Origin: a virus
Length of the DNA: 49,737 nt
Virus record (IMG/VR): IMGVR_UViG_3300042525_000443
Coordinates: 1-49,737 of that record
Reading direction: 5' to 3' (one strand)
Of the stretch, positions 1 through 9,178 are shown piece after piece; position 1 is the stretch's first letter, and each line of letters starts with the position of its first letter. The notes under the pieces are model-generated. The model was not told the origin of the DNA. It worked only from the letters and a program-made list of their open reading frames with translations, and did not search any database. The translations under genes were made by a program, and so were the position numbers.

Positions 1-127
1 GGGTGGGGTGCTCCGCATCCTGCACGACACCACGGCCAACGACGAGGGCCACTTCGGCATCACGGACGGCTACGGTGGTCAGTTCAACTTTTCGTCCACG
101 ACGCCGCTCTCTCTGGCGTTCGAGGCC
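1..127. repeat. Terminal redundancy, left copy (circular genome closure)
   Basis: The first 127 bases are identical to positions 49611-49737. The reading frame of a structural gene continues without a break when the two ends are joined. This indicates a circular or circularly permuted genome of 49,610 bp. An exact length of 127 is also a common assembler k-mer overlap, so it is more likely closure redundancy than a biological direct terminal repeat. Confidence 0.95.
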
Positions 128-592
128 CGGTTCCGCGTCAGTTCGGTCGCGAACACCACCCTGCCCTTCTTCGTCGGCCTCGGTGCTCCGGGGCTGGTGG
201 CGACGGGGCAGATGGATGACACGACCGGCGAACTGGCCGACACCAACTTCATCGGGTTCCAGACGTTGTGTGCCGCCGGGGCCACGATGCTGACCAGCTA
301 CAAAAAGAGCGGTCAGACGAAGCAAGCCCCGACCGGGAACAACACGACCATCGTCGCGGACACCTGGTACAAGGTCGGCTTCCGGTTCAATCCGGGTGCG
401 ACCGACGACAAGCGGTTGATCTTCTACGTCAACGGCGTCGCTCTCCCGACCGAAGTCACGGCGACCAACTTCGCCGCCGCGACGTTCCCGGACGACGTGC
501 CGCTCTGCCCGGTGGTGCTGACCCAGAACGATGGTGCGGCTGCCAACCACATCAGCGTGGACTGGATCGCCGCGTTTCAGGATCGCGCGTGA
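2..592 (+). CDS. Capsid-associated structural protein with LamG-like fold (C-terminal part)
   Basis: This is the 3' part of a gene that starts at 49399 and crosses the circular junction; the joined product is 267 aa. The gene directly follows the major capsid protein, the usual place for a capsid decoration or stabilising protein. The visible part is rich in beta strand and has the feel of a LamG/concanavalin-type sandwich: phrases such as DTWYKVGFRFNP and LIFYVNGVALPT resemble the strand pattern of such lectin-like domains. The fold assignment is by pattern only. The gene ends with a stop that overlaps the next start by one base (TGATG), so the neighbours are probably translated together. 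Confidence 0.7.
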   Translation, partial: GGVLRILHDTTANDEGHFGITDGYGGQFNFSSTTPLSLAFEARFRVSSVANTTLPFFVGLGAPGLVATGQMDDTTGELADTNFIGFQTLCAAGATMLTSYKKSGQTKQAPTGNNTTIVADTWYKVGFRFNPGATDDKRLIFYVNGVALPTEVTATNFAAATFPDDVPLCPVVLTQNDGAAANHISVDWIAAFQDRA

Positions 593-837
593 TGACTGAC
601 AACGTGAGGTGGAAGCTCCAGCGAGTGCTGGGGCTTCCTGACTCCGTCGATTGGACTCCCCCTCCGGAGATTGGCAAGCGGCTTGATCGCTGGCTTGTAC
701 TCCGGAAGAGGGTCCGTCTGATCGCGGAACCGACGATGGAAGAGTTGGCGATGTTCGTGGCTTTGTGTCCGGAGAGCGCTGATGGCGGAAAGCAGTCTGA
801 CGCTCGACCTGCAAAAGCTGCGTCTGTTCGCCGTTGA
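592..837 (+). CDS. Small hypothetical protein (81 aa)
   Basis: The ATG at 592 overlaps the stop of the preceding structural gene by one base, and the 3' end overlaps the neck-protein gene by 56 bases. The product is short and basic, beginning MTDNVRWKLQRVLGLP, with a helical centre containing LVLRKRVRLI and a hydrophilic tail. No family is recognised. Its position between a capsid accessory gene and the head-tail adaptor suggests a virion or assembly role. The tight overlaps argue that it is translated, but the C-terminal ~18 codons share sequence with the next gene and may not be constrained. Confidence 0.55.
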   Translation: MTDNVRWKLQRVLGLPDSVDWTPPPEIGKRLDRWLVLRKRVRLIAEPTMEELAMFVALCPESADGGKQSDARPAKAASVRR

Positions 838-1774
838 ACAGTTCTACGGCGGGGACGGGGATTACTCGGCCCTGTCGTCGGACGAGCAAAGCCGTGTGGA
901 CCGCAACATCAATGCGGGCCTGCGGACCTTCTACTCCCCTCCCTCGGTGGACGGCGTGAGCGCCCACGAGTGGAGTTTCCTTCGACCCATCACGACGTTG
1001 ACGCTGCAAGCCCCGTATTCGACCGGCACGATTGCGGTCGCTTCCGGGGTTGTCACGTTGACCGGCGGGACATTCCCGTCATGGGCGGCATCCGGTCGCC
1101 TGAGCGTGAATGGGACGGAATACGAAGTCAACACGCGGGACAGCGGGACGCAAGTAACCCTTGTGGATACGAGCGTGACGGTGTCCAGCGGTGCGACCTA
1201 CGAATTGTTTCAGGACGACTACTCGCTCGGCGATGACTTCGAGCGGTTATTGTCCCCCGTCACATACAACCCCGGCGGTTCCAACAAGTGGGCGCTGACG
1301 CAAGTTCCCGAGTCGGTGATTCGGGAATGGCGTTCGGAAGAGACTTCCCGCACGGGGACGCAATACCCGACGCACTTCGCGATTCGCTCGGTCACGAATG
1401 ACCCGACCGTGGGGACGCGAAGCCTGATCCTGTTCTATCCGTCCGTCGCCACCACGGCGATCTTGGAATACCAGTACAAGGTCCGACCCTCGGAACTGAC
1501 CACCACGAACAAGTATGCGTGGGGTGCGTCGGATCACAGCGAAACCATCAAGGACGCGGTGCTCGCCTCGTTCGAGATGCACATTGACGGGCAACCGGGT
1601 GTGTTCGCGCAAAAGTTCCAGCAATCGCTCATGGCCAGCATCGCGCGGGATCGCCGCGCCAACATGGGCGGACTCATCGGCCAGATGCAAGACGGGTCCG
1701 ATGGCATCTACTCCCGCTGGGCAAGGCGTCCCAACGGAATCACGGTGACGTTTAACGGAGTGACCCCGACATGA
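782..1774 (+). CDS. Head-tail adaptor / neck protein (gp11-like)
   Basis: This 330-residue protein begins with a helical segment (residues 1-50) in which a motif LRLFAVEQFYGG precedes an N-I-N-A-G-L-R-x-F-Y segment, the pattern of phage adaptor proteins that sit under the portal. Residues ~70-150 form a small inserted beta domain with repeated V-T-L elements. The beta-rich C-terminal half contains a REWRSEETSRTGTQYPTHFA region followed by alternating hydrophobic strands, and ends in a helix. Its position after the capsid genes and before the nozzle gene matches short-tailed phages. The function is inferred from layout and general sequence character. Confidence 0.65.
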   Translation: MAESSLTLDLQKLRLFAVEQFYGGDGDYSALSSDEQSRVDRNINAGLRTFYSPPSVDGVSAHEWSFLRPITTLTLQAPYSTGTIAVASGVVTLTGGTFPSWAASGRLSVNGTEYEVNTRDSGTQVTLVDTSVTVSSGATYELFQDDYSLGDDFERLLSPVTYNPGGSNKWALTQVPESVIREWRSEETSRTGTQYPTHFAIRSVTNDPTVGTRSLILFYPSVATTAILEYQYKVRPSELTTTNKYAWGASDHSETIKDAVLASFEMHIDGQPGVFAQKFQQSLMASIARDRRANMGGLIGQMQDGSDGIYSRWARRPNGITVTFNGVTPT

Positions 1775-1992
1775 GTGCCCCAATTCGGATTCAAGCGGCG
1801 GGTGGCGTCGCCATCGAGGATGGCCGGAACAACGCGGTGTTCGTCGTCGGGGCCACGGTGCCAAGCGATGGCACGGCGGGCTTCGTGACCGGGTGCCTGT
1901 TCATTCACACGGACGGCGGGGCCGGGACCGCGTTTTACTGCAACGTGGGAACCGATACGTCCTGCAACTTCGATGCTGTGAGCGTTGCCTGA
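1771..1992 (+). CDS. Small virion-associated hypothetical protein (73 aa)
   Basis: It starts at an ATG that overlaps the adaptor stop (ATGA), and its own stop overlaps the glycosyltransferase start by one base. The product is short and glycine/alanine rich with alternating hydrophobic residues (AAGGVAIED, NNAVFVVGATV, FYCNVGTDTSC), suggesting a compact beta structure. It has two cysteines near the C terminus. No known family is recognised. Its place in the structural operon suggests a minor neck or capsid component. Confidence 0.6.
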   Translation: MSAPIRIQAAGGVAIEDGRNNAVFVVGATVPSDGTAGFVTGCLFIHTDGGAGTAFYCNVGTDTSCNFDAVSVA

Positions 1993-3125
1993 TGTTCTCG
2001 TTCGGAATCCTGTCGGAAGTCTGGTGTATGGGGGGCGTCGAGCGGCAAGTCATTGCCATGCTCCGACACCTTCCGCCGCACATTCAATGCGTGGGCATTG
2101 GGCTTTCGCCGGGCGCTCCGACCGACATGGCGACCGTGCTGGAAACCAGCAAGCTGTGCCCCTTCTACGGAACCAAGCGGTTTTCCGAGACGGGGCGGGA
2201 CAGTTATGTGGGCGTCAAACGGTTTGACACCTACGCGGAAGTCGAACAGCAGTTCGGCAACACGGACGCCTTGCTCGTGTGGTCGAAGACGCGAATCCCC
2301 GAGTGGTATCGCGGTCGCGTGATTGCAGTCTCCCACGGCTGCGTTGATTGGACGAAGCGAACGCTGGCGGAATTGGACGACCGGATCACGGATTGCGTGG
2401 CGGTCTCCCGATTGGCGTCGAATTCGTTTCCGCTCCATCGGCAGCCGGAAGTGACGGTCATCCGCAACGGGATCGAGTGGGACCGCTTGACTCCCGTGGA
2501 AAGCTGGCGTGATGCACGGTTCAGCCGTGGCATCCGCGAGGACTGCACAGTGGTCGCCTACGTTGGCCGGTTCAGTGACGAGAAGGAACCGCTGGCGGCG
2601 GCAAGGGCTGTTCGACACCTCATTGACAACAAGGATGACGCCATCGCGCTGTACTGCGGGATCGGCTTCGACAACGGGGAAACCCGCAAGCAGATCGAGG
2701 ACATCACTCGTGGGTACTGCGTCTTCCTTCCCGTCAATGACGTGGCGACCGCGTACACGATTGCCGATTGCGTCGTGTGCTGTTCTGAGAAAGAGGGATT
2801 CGGACTGACGCGACTCGAAGCGATGGCGACCGGCGTGCCGCTTGTCTGCACACGGACGGGGATCATCCCGGAAATTGAGGAGCAAATCGGGGAATGTGCG
2901 GAAATCGTCCGCAACCCGAAGAGTGAAGCGGAAATGGCATGGGCGGTGATTCAGGCTCTAGCCAACCCGCAGCGGGCGGCAAAAGCCCGTGCCTATGTGT
3001 GGACGGAGTTCTCGGCGCGGAAAATGGCTCACGAGTGGACCCAATACCTGGAGCGCATCGGTGGCGAAGTTCAGAGGGCCACGGAGCTTGAGTCTCGATC
3101 TTGCCTTTCCCGTAGCGGGAATTAG
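1992..3125 (+). CDS. GT-B glycosyltransferase, family 4 type
   Basis: The 377-residue product has the two-domain layout of GT-B enzymes. An N-terminal acceptor domain begins with a glycine-rich loop (WCMGGVERQV, residues 11-20). The donor domain carries GRFSDEKEP (192-200), typical of GT4 enzymes, and the E-x7-E signature in EKEGFGLTRLEAMATGVPLV (266-285). Such enzymes move a sugar from an NDP-sugar to an acceptor. The gene is embedded in the virion operon: its start overlaps the upstream stop by one base and its end overlaps the nozzle gene. It may glycosylate a capsid or tail protein, or alter host surface glycans. The family call is strong; the substrate is unknown. Confidence 0.88.
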   Translation: MFSFGILSEVWCMGGVERQVIAMLRHLPPHIQCVGIGLSPGAPTDMATVLETSKLCPFYGTKRFSETGRDSYVGVKRFDTYAEVEQQFGNTDALLVWSKTRIPEWYRGRVIAVSHGCVDWTKRTLAELDDRITDCVAVSRLASNSFPLHRQPEVTVIRNGIEWDRLTPVESWRDARFSRGIREDCTVVAYVGRFSDEKEPLAAARAVRHLIDNKDDAIALYCGIGFDNGETRKQIEDITRGYCVFLPVNDVATAYTIADCVVCCSEKEGFGLTRLEAMATGVPLVCTRTGIIPEIEEQIGECAEIVRNPKSEAEMAWAVIQALANPQRAAKARAYVWTEFSARKMAHEWTQYLERIGGEVQRATELESRSCLSRSGN

Positions 3126-4665
3126 CGAGCTTGAGCCAGTGTTCCGACAGAACCGCGATACGTCGAGGGCCGTTACGGCTTACGACGCGCGGAACGTGCG
3201 CGGGTACGACCCCAAGACGGGCCGTCTCCGTGGTGCCCAACGCGCTGGCCACACTCGATTCCTGACGGCGCAACACACGGGCGACTATCCGATTCAACAC
3301 ATTACCCACATCACTTCGACGGCGGCGTGGTCCGGCAGCGGGACGTATGCCATGCGGTCCACGACCGGAATTGCGGTCTCGAACGGCAACGTCAAGACGT
3401 TCAGCCGGGGCGGTTCTTACACGGCGGCGACGAGCGGAACCGGGGCGCTGAGCGCTTCGTTCCCACACGTCGATTCTGCGGAACTGTTTGGCGTGCTGTA
3501 TTTCGTGGACGGCGAGAACGTCAAGAAGTACACGGCATCGACAAACACGGTCGCGACGTGGACCCCCTCGGGTGGAAGTCTGCCGGGAAGCGGATCGACG
3601 CGGTGCCGACTGATCTGCACCTGGCGGTCGCGGATCGTGCTGTCGGGGCTGTCGAGCGACCCACACAACTGGTTCATGTCGAAGCTGGGCGACCCGCTCG
3701 ATTGGGACTACGGGGCCACGGTGACGGAGGCGATGGCTGTCGCGGGGAACAACTCCGACGCGGGCAAGTGCGCCGACATCATCAACACGCTGATTCCGTT
3801 CAACGACGACATCCTCATCTTCGGTGGAGATCACTCCATTTATCAGATGACGAACGACCCGATGGCGGGCGGGCGGATCGACCGCATCAGCGACGGCATC
3901 GGCATGGCGTTTGGGCCGACGTGGTGCAAAAGCCCCGAGGGGATCGTCTACTTCTTCGGCTCGCGTGGCGGGCTGTACGCCATCGCCCCGAACAACCCCC
4001 CTGCCCTGCTGTCGAACAACATCGGGTTCCGCCTCAAGAGCGTGAATCTGTCGACCAACATCGTCCGTCTCGCCTACGACGCGGAATTCGAGGCGGTCAT
4101 GGTGTACATCACGCCGCTGGCCGGTGGCGACACGGTCAATTACGTCTTCGACACGCGGCAGAAAGCATGGTGGGCCGACGCCTTCGTGGATGACGACCTG
4201 AACGTGTCCGCGACGCATGTGTACGACGGCGACGATCCGGACGACCGGGTGGTTCTCATCGGCTGCCGCGACGGACGCATTCGCCGGATCGACAGTTCGA
4301 CCTCGTGGGACGACGAGACGGCCAGCCACGAAATCGACAGCTATGTATGGCTCGGCCCGTACATGAGTAACAGCCGTGCCCCGATCCGGGCGAGGGAAAC
4401 CAAGGTTTACTTGGGCAACAACACGACGGACACGGCGGTTTCCGTGGCGTTTCACAAGGGCTACTCGGCGGAAGACGCCTTCGCTTCGACCGCGACGTTC
4501 TCGTACACGACGACGGACACGGACAAGTACGTCGAGCGACAGCGGGTCATGGGGCAGGTTGTCGCCATGAAGATTGCCAGCGGGACCGAAGGGGCGCACT
4601 GGTCCTATGAACGCGGAACGATGATCGCCGAAGAATTGGGCCAATCCGCCGGGCGGATGTTTTGA
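3088..4665 (+). CDS. Tail nozzle protein (T7 gp12-like)
   Basis: About 525 aa from a TTG start at 3088, chosen because AGAGGG lies nine bases upstream and because the family-like N terminus (LDLAFPVAGI, then YDARNVRGYDPKTGRLRGAQR) follows at once. The frame is also open to an ATG at 2989, and a GTG at 3139 is possible. The protein is almost entirely beta, with repeated blade-like units that contain aromatic and G-D pairs (YFVDGENVKKY, IVYFFGSRGGLYAI, VVLIGCRDGRIRRID). This fits the propeller-type nozzle proteins at the tail tip of short-tailed phages. It overlaps the glycosyltransferase by 38 bases with the chosen start. The role is inferred from pattern and synteny. Confidence 0.7.
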   Translation: MSLDLAFPVAGISELEPVFRQNRDTSRAVTAYDARNVRGYDPKTGRLRGAQRAGHTRFLTAQHTGDYPIQHITHITSTAAWSGSGTYAMRSTTGIAVSNGNVKTFSRGGSYTAATSGTGALSASFPHVDSAELFGVLYFVDGENVKKYTASTNTVATWTPSGGSLPGSGSTRCRLICTWRSRIVLSGLSSDPHNWFMSKLGDPLDWDYGATVTEAMAVAGNNSDAGKCADIINTLIPFNDDILIFGGDHSIYQMTNDPMAGGRIDRISDGIGMAFGPTWCKSPEGIVYFFGSRGGLYAIAPNNPPALLSNNIGFRLKSVNLSTNIVRLAYDAEFEAVMVYITPLAGGDTVNYVFDTRQKAWWADAFVDDDLNVSATHVYDGDDPDDRVVLIGCRDGRIRRIDSSTSWDDETASHEIDSYVWLGPYMSNSRAPIRARETKVYLGNNTTDTAVSVAFHKGYSAEDAFASTATFSYTTTDTDKYVERQRVMGQVVAMKIASGTEGAHWSYERGTMIAEELGQSAGRMF

Positions 4666-4676
4666 GAGGGTGAGTC

Positions 4677-7600
4677 ATGGCCGTTCCGTTTGAGGAAACG
4701 TTGTCCGACTGGCAAGCGTTTCAGAACTACCTGCTTGGCACACAAGGTGCGCAGCCGAATTTGCCGATCAATCCGGCAACTGGCTCCGGGACTGCGCCTC
4801 CAGCGCCAGCCGTTCAGCCGACCAGCGGAGCGGAGAAGATTGGCCTTGGTGGCGAACTGTCCGTCATGGGCGGATACGGAAGCGGCTACAACCTCAACTC
4901 CCCCGAATACCGCGCGTGGATGGAGGCGGCCACGAAAGCCGGTGGCATGGCTGGCGGACCCGCTTCAACTTCGCCGGTGGACCCGACGAAGATGACGGCG
5001 GAAGAGTGGGCGGCTAGTCGCCCGGAGTGGAATGTCACGCCATCCGGTCCGCACCCCAGCGACCCCGGCTGGCAGGATGAAAATGGCGACGGCATTCCCG
5101 ATCCGCCGCCCCCCGGCCTGACCGGCCTGCCCCCTTCCGGCCCCGCGTCCACGCTGCCCGGTAATCCGGGTGTCACGCAAGGGCCTGCCCCCATGCCGGG
5201 GCTGGTGCCGAACGCGGCCAGCAACGCGGTCAATCCGCTCGACACAAACGGCGACGGCACCGTGAACGAGCTGGACGAACCGGGGAAGAACCAAACCGGC
5301 TTCCGCGATGTCGACAACAACGGCATCGACGACCGCAATCAAACCACGGTTGGCGGTGGCCCGGTCGGCCCGAACTACGCGGACTGGTGGGCGCAAACCC
5401 TCGCCAGTAACCCGCAGATGGGATACGGCGGCAACGGCCAAATGGGCTGGGGCGGGGCGATGACGACGGGGACGGGCGCTCCCATTGAATTGGGCGGCGG
5501 CGGGGGTGGCTATGGGGGCGGAACAGCGGGCGGCGGTAACTTCTCCCTGCCGAGCGCTGGGGGGGATTTCAACATCCCCCCTGCCCCCACGGCCAACTTC
5601 CCCGACCTGACACAAATCGGCACGGGCGTGAGCGGTGGATCGGGCACGGGAACCGGCACGGGCGGTTTCACCATCCCAGAGTTTCAGAACCCGCTTGCTG
5701 GCTACGGCACGACGGGCACGGGCACGACCGGAACGACGACCAGTACGGGAACCGCTCCGCTGGCGGGCTACGGTGGCACGGGAGCAAGCCCCAACGCGGG
5801 GCTGGTGTCCGACCTTGCCAACTCGTACCAGAACCAGACGGACGCGGCCAATCAGGCGAACATGAGCCGGTACGACCAAGGCTTGGCGGCTTTGCTCGAC
5901 CGGATGAATCGGGCCGGTCTCGCCATCAACAACCTGACGAACGAGGGGATCGCCGACATTGGGCGGCAGTTCGAGGGTGCGCGTGCGACTGCGGACCAAG
6001 ACCTCATCAACCGGGGGCTGGCGAACACGACCGTGCGCTCGGGGGTGATGCGGGGGCTGACGACCGACCAAGCCGCCGAGACCAACCGGTATTGGGACAA
6101 CCAAGCACGCCAGAACCTGAACGAGGACTATCGCCAGACGGGCGATATCGTGAACTGGATCGGTGGCCGGAACGACGTGGGGCCGTCCACGGAAAGCCTC
6201 GCGAACCTTGCCAGTGGTGTCGGGGCTGCGGGACCGACGACGTTGACCGGATCGACCAGCACGACGCCCGCCGCGACGCAACCCGCCGTGAACCTGCCGC
6301 CGCAAGTGACCACGGCGCTGCAGAACGGCACGCTGATGAACTACGCCCCGACTCAATCGGGTGCTGCGCCAGCGACGCCCGGCAACACATTCCTGAACCA
6401 AGGGGCGGGGATCACGACTCCGCAGCAGCAAGCGGATGCGGCGAATCAGGGCGGCACGACGCGGAGTCAAACCGCTGCCCCGCCTCCACCGGCGACGGCG
6501 GAATCGACCCCGCTTTCCGGGTATGGCAGCACGTCGCAACTCACCGAACAGCAAGCAGCCGCGTCGATGGAAGGCGACATGCAGCGGGCGATGAGGGCTG
6601 GGATGTCCGGATCGCAGACTCGCACGCAGCGTGAGATGCAAGCCGGGGCCGCAGACACCTCGGGATCGTCGAGTATTGGCGGCGTGCGGGCGGATGGCAC
6701 GATGTCGCCCTACGCCAATTCGGCGACACCATCCGCCGAGTCGATCGCGCAAGCGACCGCCGATGCCCGGCAAGCGTCAGCCAACTTCAATAGCACACTG
6801 CCGTCTCTCGCGCAGGCGTTCAGCGGGTACGACTCGAACAAAATGGCGAGCCAGTTGTCGCGGGCCGTGAACCCAAGCGGCGTGGACAAGTCGTCCCTGT
6901 TCGATGGAACGACGGCACAGATGGGTCCGCAGTCGAGCATCAACCCGAACCTCGCGGCGCTGGGTGGACAAGACACTCCGCAGCAGACCGACCCGTACAA
7001 GGAGTGGGCGGACCTGCAAGCGGCCAACGCCAACCGACCGGAGACGAATCGGTTCGGCATGTACGACGTGCCCGTGACATCGACGCAAGGCTCGATGCCG
7101 ACCGCCGACTACATGCTCGGGCAACAACCATTCATGGGTGGCGGCAACGCGAACAACGGCATGAGCGGTGCCGATGCGAACTACGCGCCGTCCAACTACG
7201 ACCCGCAATCGAGCGGCACGCGGAACGGCAACACTTGGATGACCGACGCGGCGGTTTCGCCCGTGTCCAAAACCAAGGCGCCAGCACCACCCCCGGCTTC
7301 CCCCTCGGTGATGGGCTTTCCCGATCCGCCGGTGTCCGCTGTCGCTCCGGGGAACCCGAACGACGTGACGAACGCGATGCGGTCGCAGAACCCGAACAAC
7401 CCGCAATTGTCGAGCGGATTCCGTCCGCCAGAAATGCCGAATCCGGCATATGGCGGAACGCCCGGAATGGCGAGCATGTCGTCGCCGATGGCCGGGTACG
7501 GTCAACAGTCGAGCGCTCCCAAGCAAGCGAACGCATCGACCACGTCCTACGGTTCGGGCTACGGGCAATCGTTCTCGATGCCGACGCCCAGCAGCACGCC

Positions 7601-7841
7601 GCCGATGGGTGTGGTGCCGCAACGCCCGGAACCCGTGCCGTTTGCCAGTGCGCCGCCCATGTCGCCGATGTCGGGATACGGCAGTTCCGCGATGCCCGGC
7701 CCGTCCATGATGGCCCCGCCCGGTCCTGCCGCTGCCCCGACGTTCCAGCAGTACGGCGCTCCGGGTGTCCAGAACAAGCCGCCGTCCCTCGTCGGTGGCG
7801 TCATGATGCCGCAACCGCCTGCCCGCCGCTGGGGAGTCTGA
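4677..7841 (+). CDS. Large low-complexity virion protein with GYG repeats
   Basis: A 1054-residue protein with a good ribosome site (GAGAGGG) before the ATG. Most of the chain is disordered and rich in G, P, Q, T and S. Two Ca2+-loop-like acidic repeats appear (DENGDGIPD at ~134; DTNGDGTVNELDE at ~189 followed by DVDNNGIDD). A short motif P-[LM]-[AS]-G-Y-G recurs at residues ~339, 361, 612, 937 and 997, with a related GGYG at ~66. A helical island lies at ~380-480 (NMSRYDQGLAALLDRMNRAG and on). It precedes two other giant proteins, the place of internal or ejection proteins in short-tailed phages. No close family is recognised. Confidence 0.65.
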   Translation: MAVPFEETLSDWQAFQNYLLGTQGAQPNLPINPATGSGTAPPAPAVQPTSGAEKIGLGGELSVMGGYGSGYNLNSPEYRAWMEAATKAGGMAGGPASTSPVDPTKMTAEEWAASRPEWNVTPSGPHPSDPGWQDENGDGIPDPPPPGLTGLPPSGPASTLPGNPGVTQGPAPMPGLVPNAASNAVNPLDTNGDGTVNELDEPGKNQTGFRDVDNNGIDDRNQTTVGGGPVGPNYADWWAQTLASNPQMGYGGNGQMGWGGAMTTGTGAPIELGGGGGGYGGGTAGGGNFSLPSAGGDFNIPPAPTANFPDLTQIGTGVSGGSGTGTGTGGFTIPEFQNPLAGYGTTGTGTTGTTTSTGTAPLAGYGGTGASPNAGLVSDLANSYQNQTDAANQANMSRYDQGLAALLDRMNRAGLAINNLTNEGIADIGRQFEGARATADQDLINRGLANTTVRSGVMRGLTTDQAAETNRYWDNQARQNLNEDYRQTGDIVNWIGGRNDVGPSTESLANLASGVGAAGPTTLTGSTSTTPAATQPAVNLPPQVTTALQNGTLMNYAPTQSGAAPATPGNTFLNQGAGITTPQQQADAANQGGTTRSQTAAPPPPATAESTPLSGYGSTSQLTEQQAAASMEGDMQRAMRAGMSGSQTRTQREMQAGAADTSGSSSIGGVRADGTMSPYANSATPSAESIAQATADARQASANFNSTLPSLAQAFSGYDSNKMASQLSRAVNPSGVDKSSLFDGTTAQMGPQSSINPNLAALGGQDTPQQTDPYKEWADLQAANANRPETNRFGMYDVPVTSTQGSMPTADYMLGQQPFMGGGNANNGMSGADANYAPSNYDPQSSGTRNGNTWMTDAAVSPVSKTKAPAPPPASPSVMGFPDPPVSAVAPGNPNDVTNAMRSQNPNNPQLSSGFRPPEMPNPAYGGTPGMASMSSPMAGYGQQSSAPKQANASTTSYGSGYGQSFSMPTPSSTPPMGVVPQRPEPVPFASAPPMSPMSGYGSSAMPGPSMMAPPGPAAAPTFQQYGAPGVQNKPPSLVGGVMMPQPPARRWGV

Positions 7842-7844
7842 TAC

Positions 7845-9164
7845 ATGGCCATCACCGTCCAATACTCTCCGGACGCCCAACTCGTCGCCAAGGCTGCGAT
7901 GACCTCGGGGGCGGGCGACTACAACCGCTTCGCCCAGCAGCAGCAGCTTGCGCGCGACGAACTGAACCAGCGCCGCGACCTGACGATGTTGCAGGTGGCC
8001 GATGGTCAGTACCAGCAGAAGCTCGGCATCCTCGACGGCCAGTACCGGCAGACGCAGCAGATTCAGGCGTCTCAGACGGAGCAACTGCGCAACCTCGCCC
8101 AGCAGACGGCGATGGCGCAGTACGACGCGGGGAACCAGAATTGGCGGTTCGGCGTCGGCATCGCCAATGACCGGTCGATGCAGGACCAACGGCTGGCGGT
8201 CGGGTTGCAACAGCAGCAGAACGATATCTCGTCCACGGAGTATCGCCAGCAGCAGCAGCTTGCCCAACAAAACCTCTCCGACATGCGGAACATCCAAGCG
8301 CAGAATCAGCGCACGGCGATGTCCCTGCAAATGGAGCGGCAGAACACGATGATGCAGTTGCAGGCCCGGCAGCAATCCGAGCGATTCCAGGCACAGCAGC
8401 AGTACGGCATGGCGATGCTCGACGGCCAGCAGAAGGCCGAGTTGATGGGCCTGAACGCGAATCTTGACGCAAAGCAACAAGCTGCCGATCAGGCGAACCG
8501 CATTGAGCAGTTGAACCTGTCGAAGAAGAATCAACTCGACCTGTCGAGCACGCTGGCGGACAAGGAGTTCCGACAGAAGAACTTTCTCGACGAGTATGGC
8601 AAGTATTACGACTCGATGGCGCAGCGGGAGTACGAAACTCGATGGGGCGGGTTCAACGCAAAGATGGACGCGGCCAATAAGTGGCTGGACCAGACGGGCA
8701 TGAAAGACGACCCGAATGTAAGGGCACAAATTGAGTGGCAATTGACCAACGAAGCGATGGGCATCAAGGCCCGCGCCCCGATCTATTCCGACGCCGAATG
8801 GAAGTTCAAGAACGGGCTGGTGGAGTACAAGGGCGAGAAGTTCATGGCGACGGATCGGGGCTTTGAGGCGTTGCCGAACCCGAACGCACGGATGGAAGAA
8901 GTGCGATTGCGTGGCGTCAACGAAGCCGTGTCGACCAGCATGAAGATGGCATACGACCGCTCGAACGCGGTGTACGAATCCCTGATGCAGCAGGCTGCCA
9001 GCGCCACAATCCCGCCCGGCGTGAACCCAGCAGCGTTCCAAGCCGAGATGCGATTGCAGGCTCTCCAGAAATCGCGAGAGGCGTACACGACGACGATGCG
9101 GGAAGCGATTGAGTGGACGACCGGCGTGACCGGAACGTCCGTGGCCGATGTGGCAGGCATGTGA
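7845..9164 (+). CDS. Glutamine-rich coiled-coil internal virion protein
   Basis: A 439-residue protein that starts three bases after the previous stop. Residues ~25-235 are an almost unbroken Q/A/L/M-rich helix with coiled-coil character (many QQQ runs, e.g. QQQLARDELNQRRD and LQMERQNTMMQLQARQQ). A more globular, charged helical domain follows (residues ~236-439, e.g. YETRWGGFNAKMDAANKWL). This resembles the middle member of the three-protein internal core or ejection set of short-tailed phages, but no specific homology can be claimed. Its neighbours, the 1054-aa and ~1980-aa proteins, support that reading. Confidence 0.6.
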   Translation: MAITVQYSPDAQLVAKAAMTSGAGDYNRFAQQQQLARDELNQRRDLTMLQVADGQYQQKLGILDGQYRQTQQIQASQTEQLRNLAQQTAMAQYDAGNQNWRFGVGIANDRSMQDQRLAVGLQQQQNDISSTEYRQQQQLAQQNLSDMRNIQAQNQRTAMSLQMERQNTMMQLQARQQSERFQAQQQYGMAMLDGQQKAELMGLNANLDAKQQAADQANRIEQLNLSKKNQLDLSSTLADKEFRQKNFLDEYGKYYDSMAQREYETRWGGFNAKMDAANKWLDQTGMKDDPNVRAQIEWQLTNEAMGIKARAPIYSDAEWKFKNGLVEYKGEKFMATDRGFEALPNPNARMEEVRLRGVNEAVSTSMKMAYDRSNAVYESLMQQAASATIPPGVNPAAFQAEMRLQALQKSREAYTTTMREAIEWTTGVTGTSVADVAGM

Positions 9165-9178
9165 AAGGAAAGGGTGCG

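Noticed and set aside
2863-4644. 593-codon open frame on the minus strand
   Set aside because: Antisense shadow of the nozzle gene; very arginine-rich, low-complexity translation typical of reverse frames in GC-rich coding DNA.
4965-6773. 602-codon open frame on the minus strand
   Set aside because: Shadow of the 1054-aa virion gene with the same Arg/Ala bias and no plausible domain or ribosome site.
6777-9041. 754-codon open frame on the minus strand
   Set aside because: Lies opposite two real genes; composition (R, H, L runs) is that of shadow translation.
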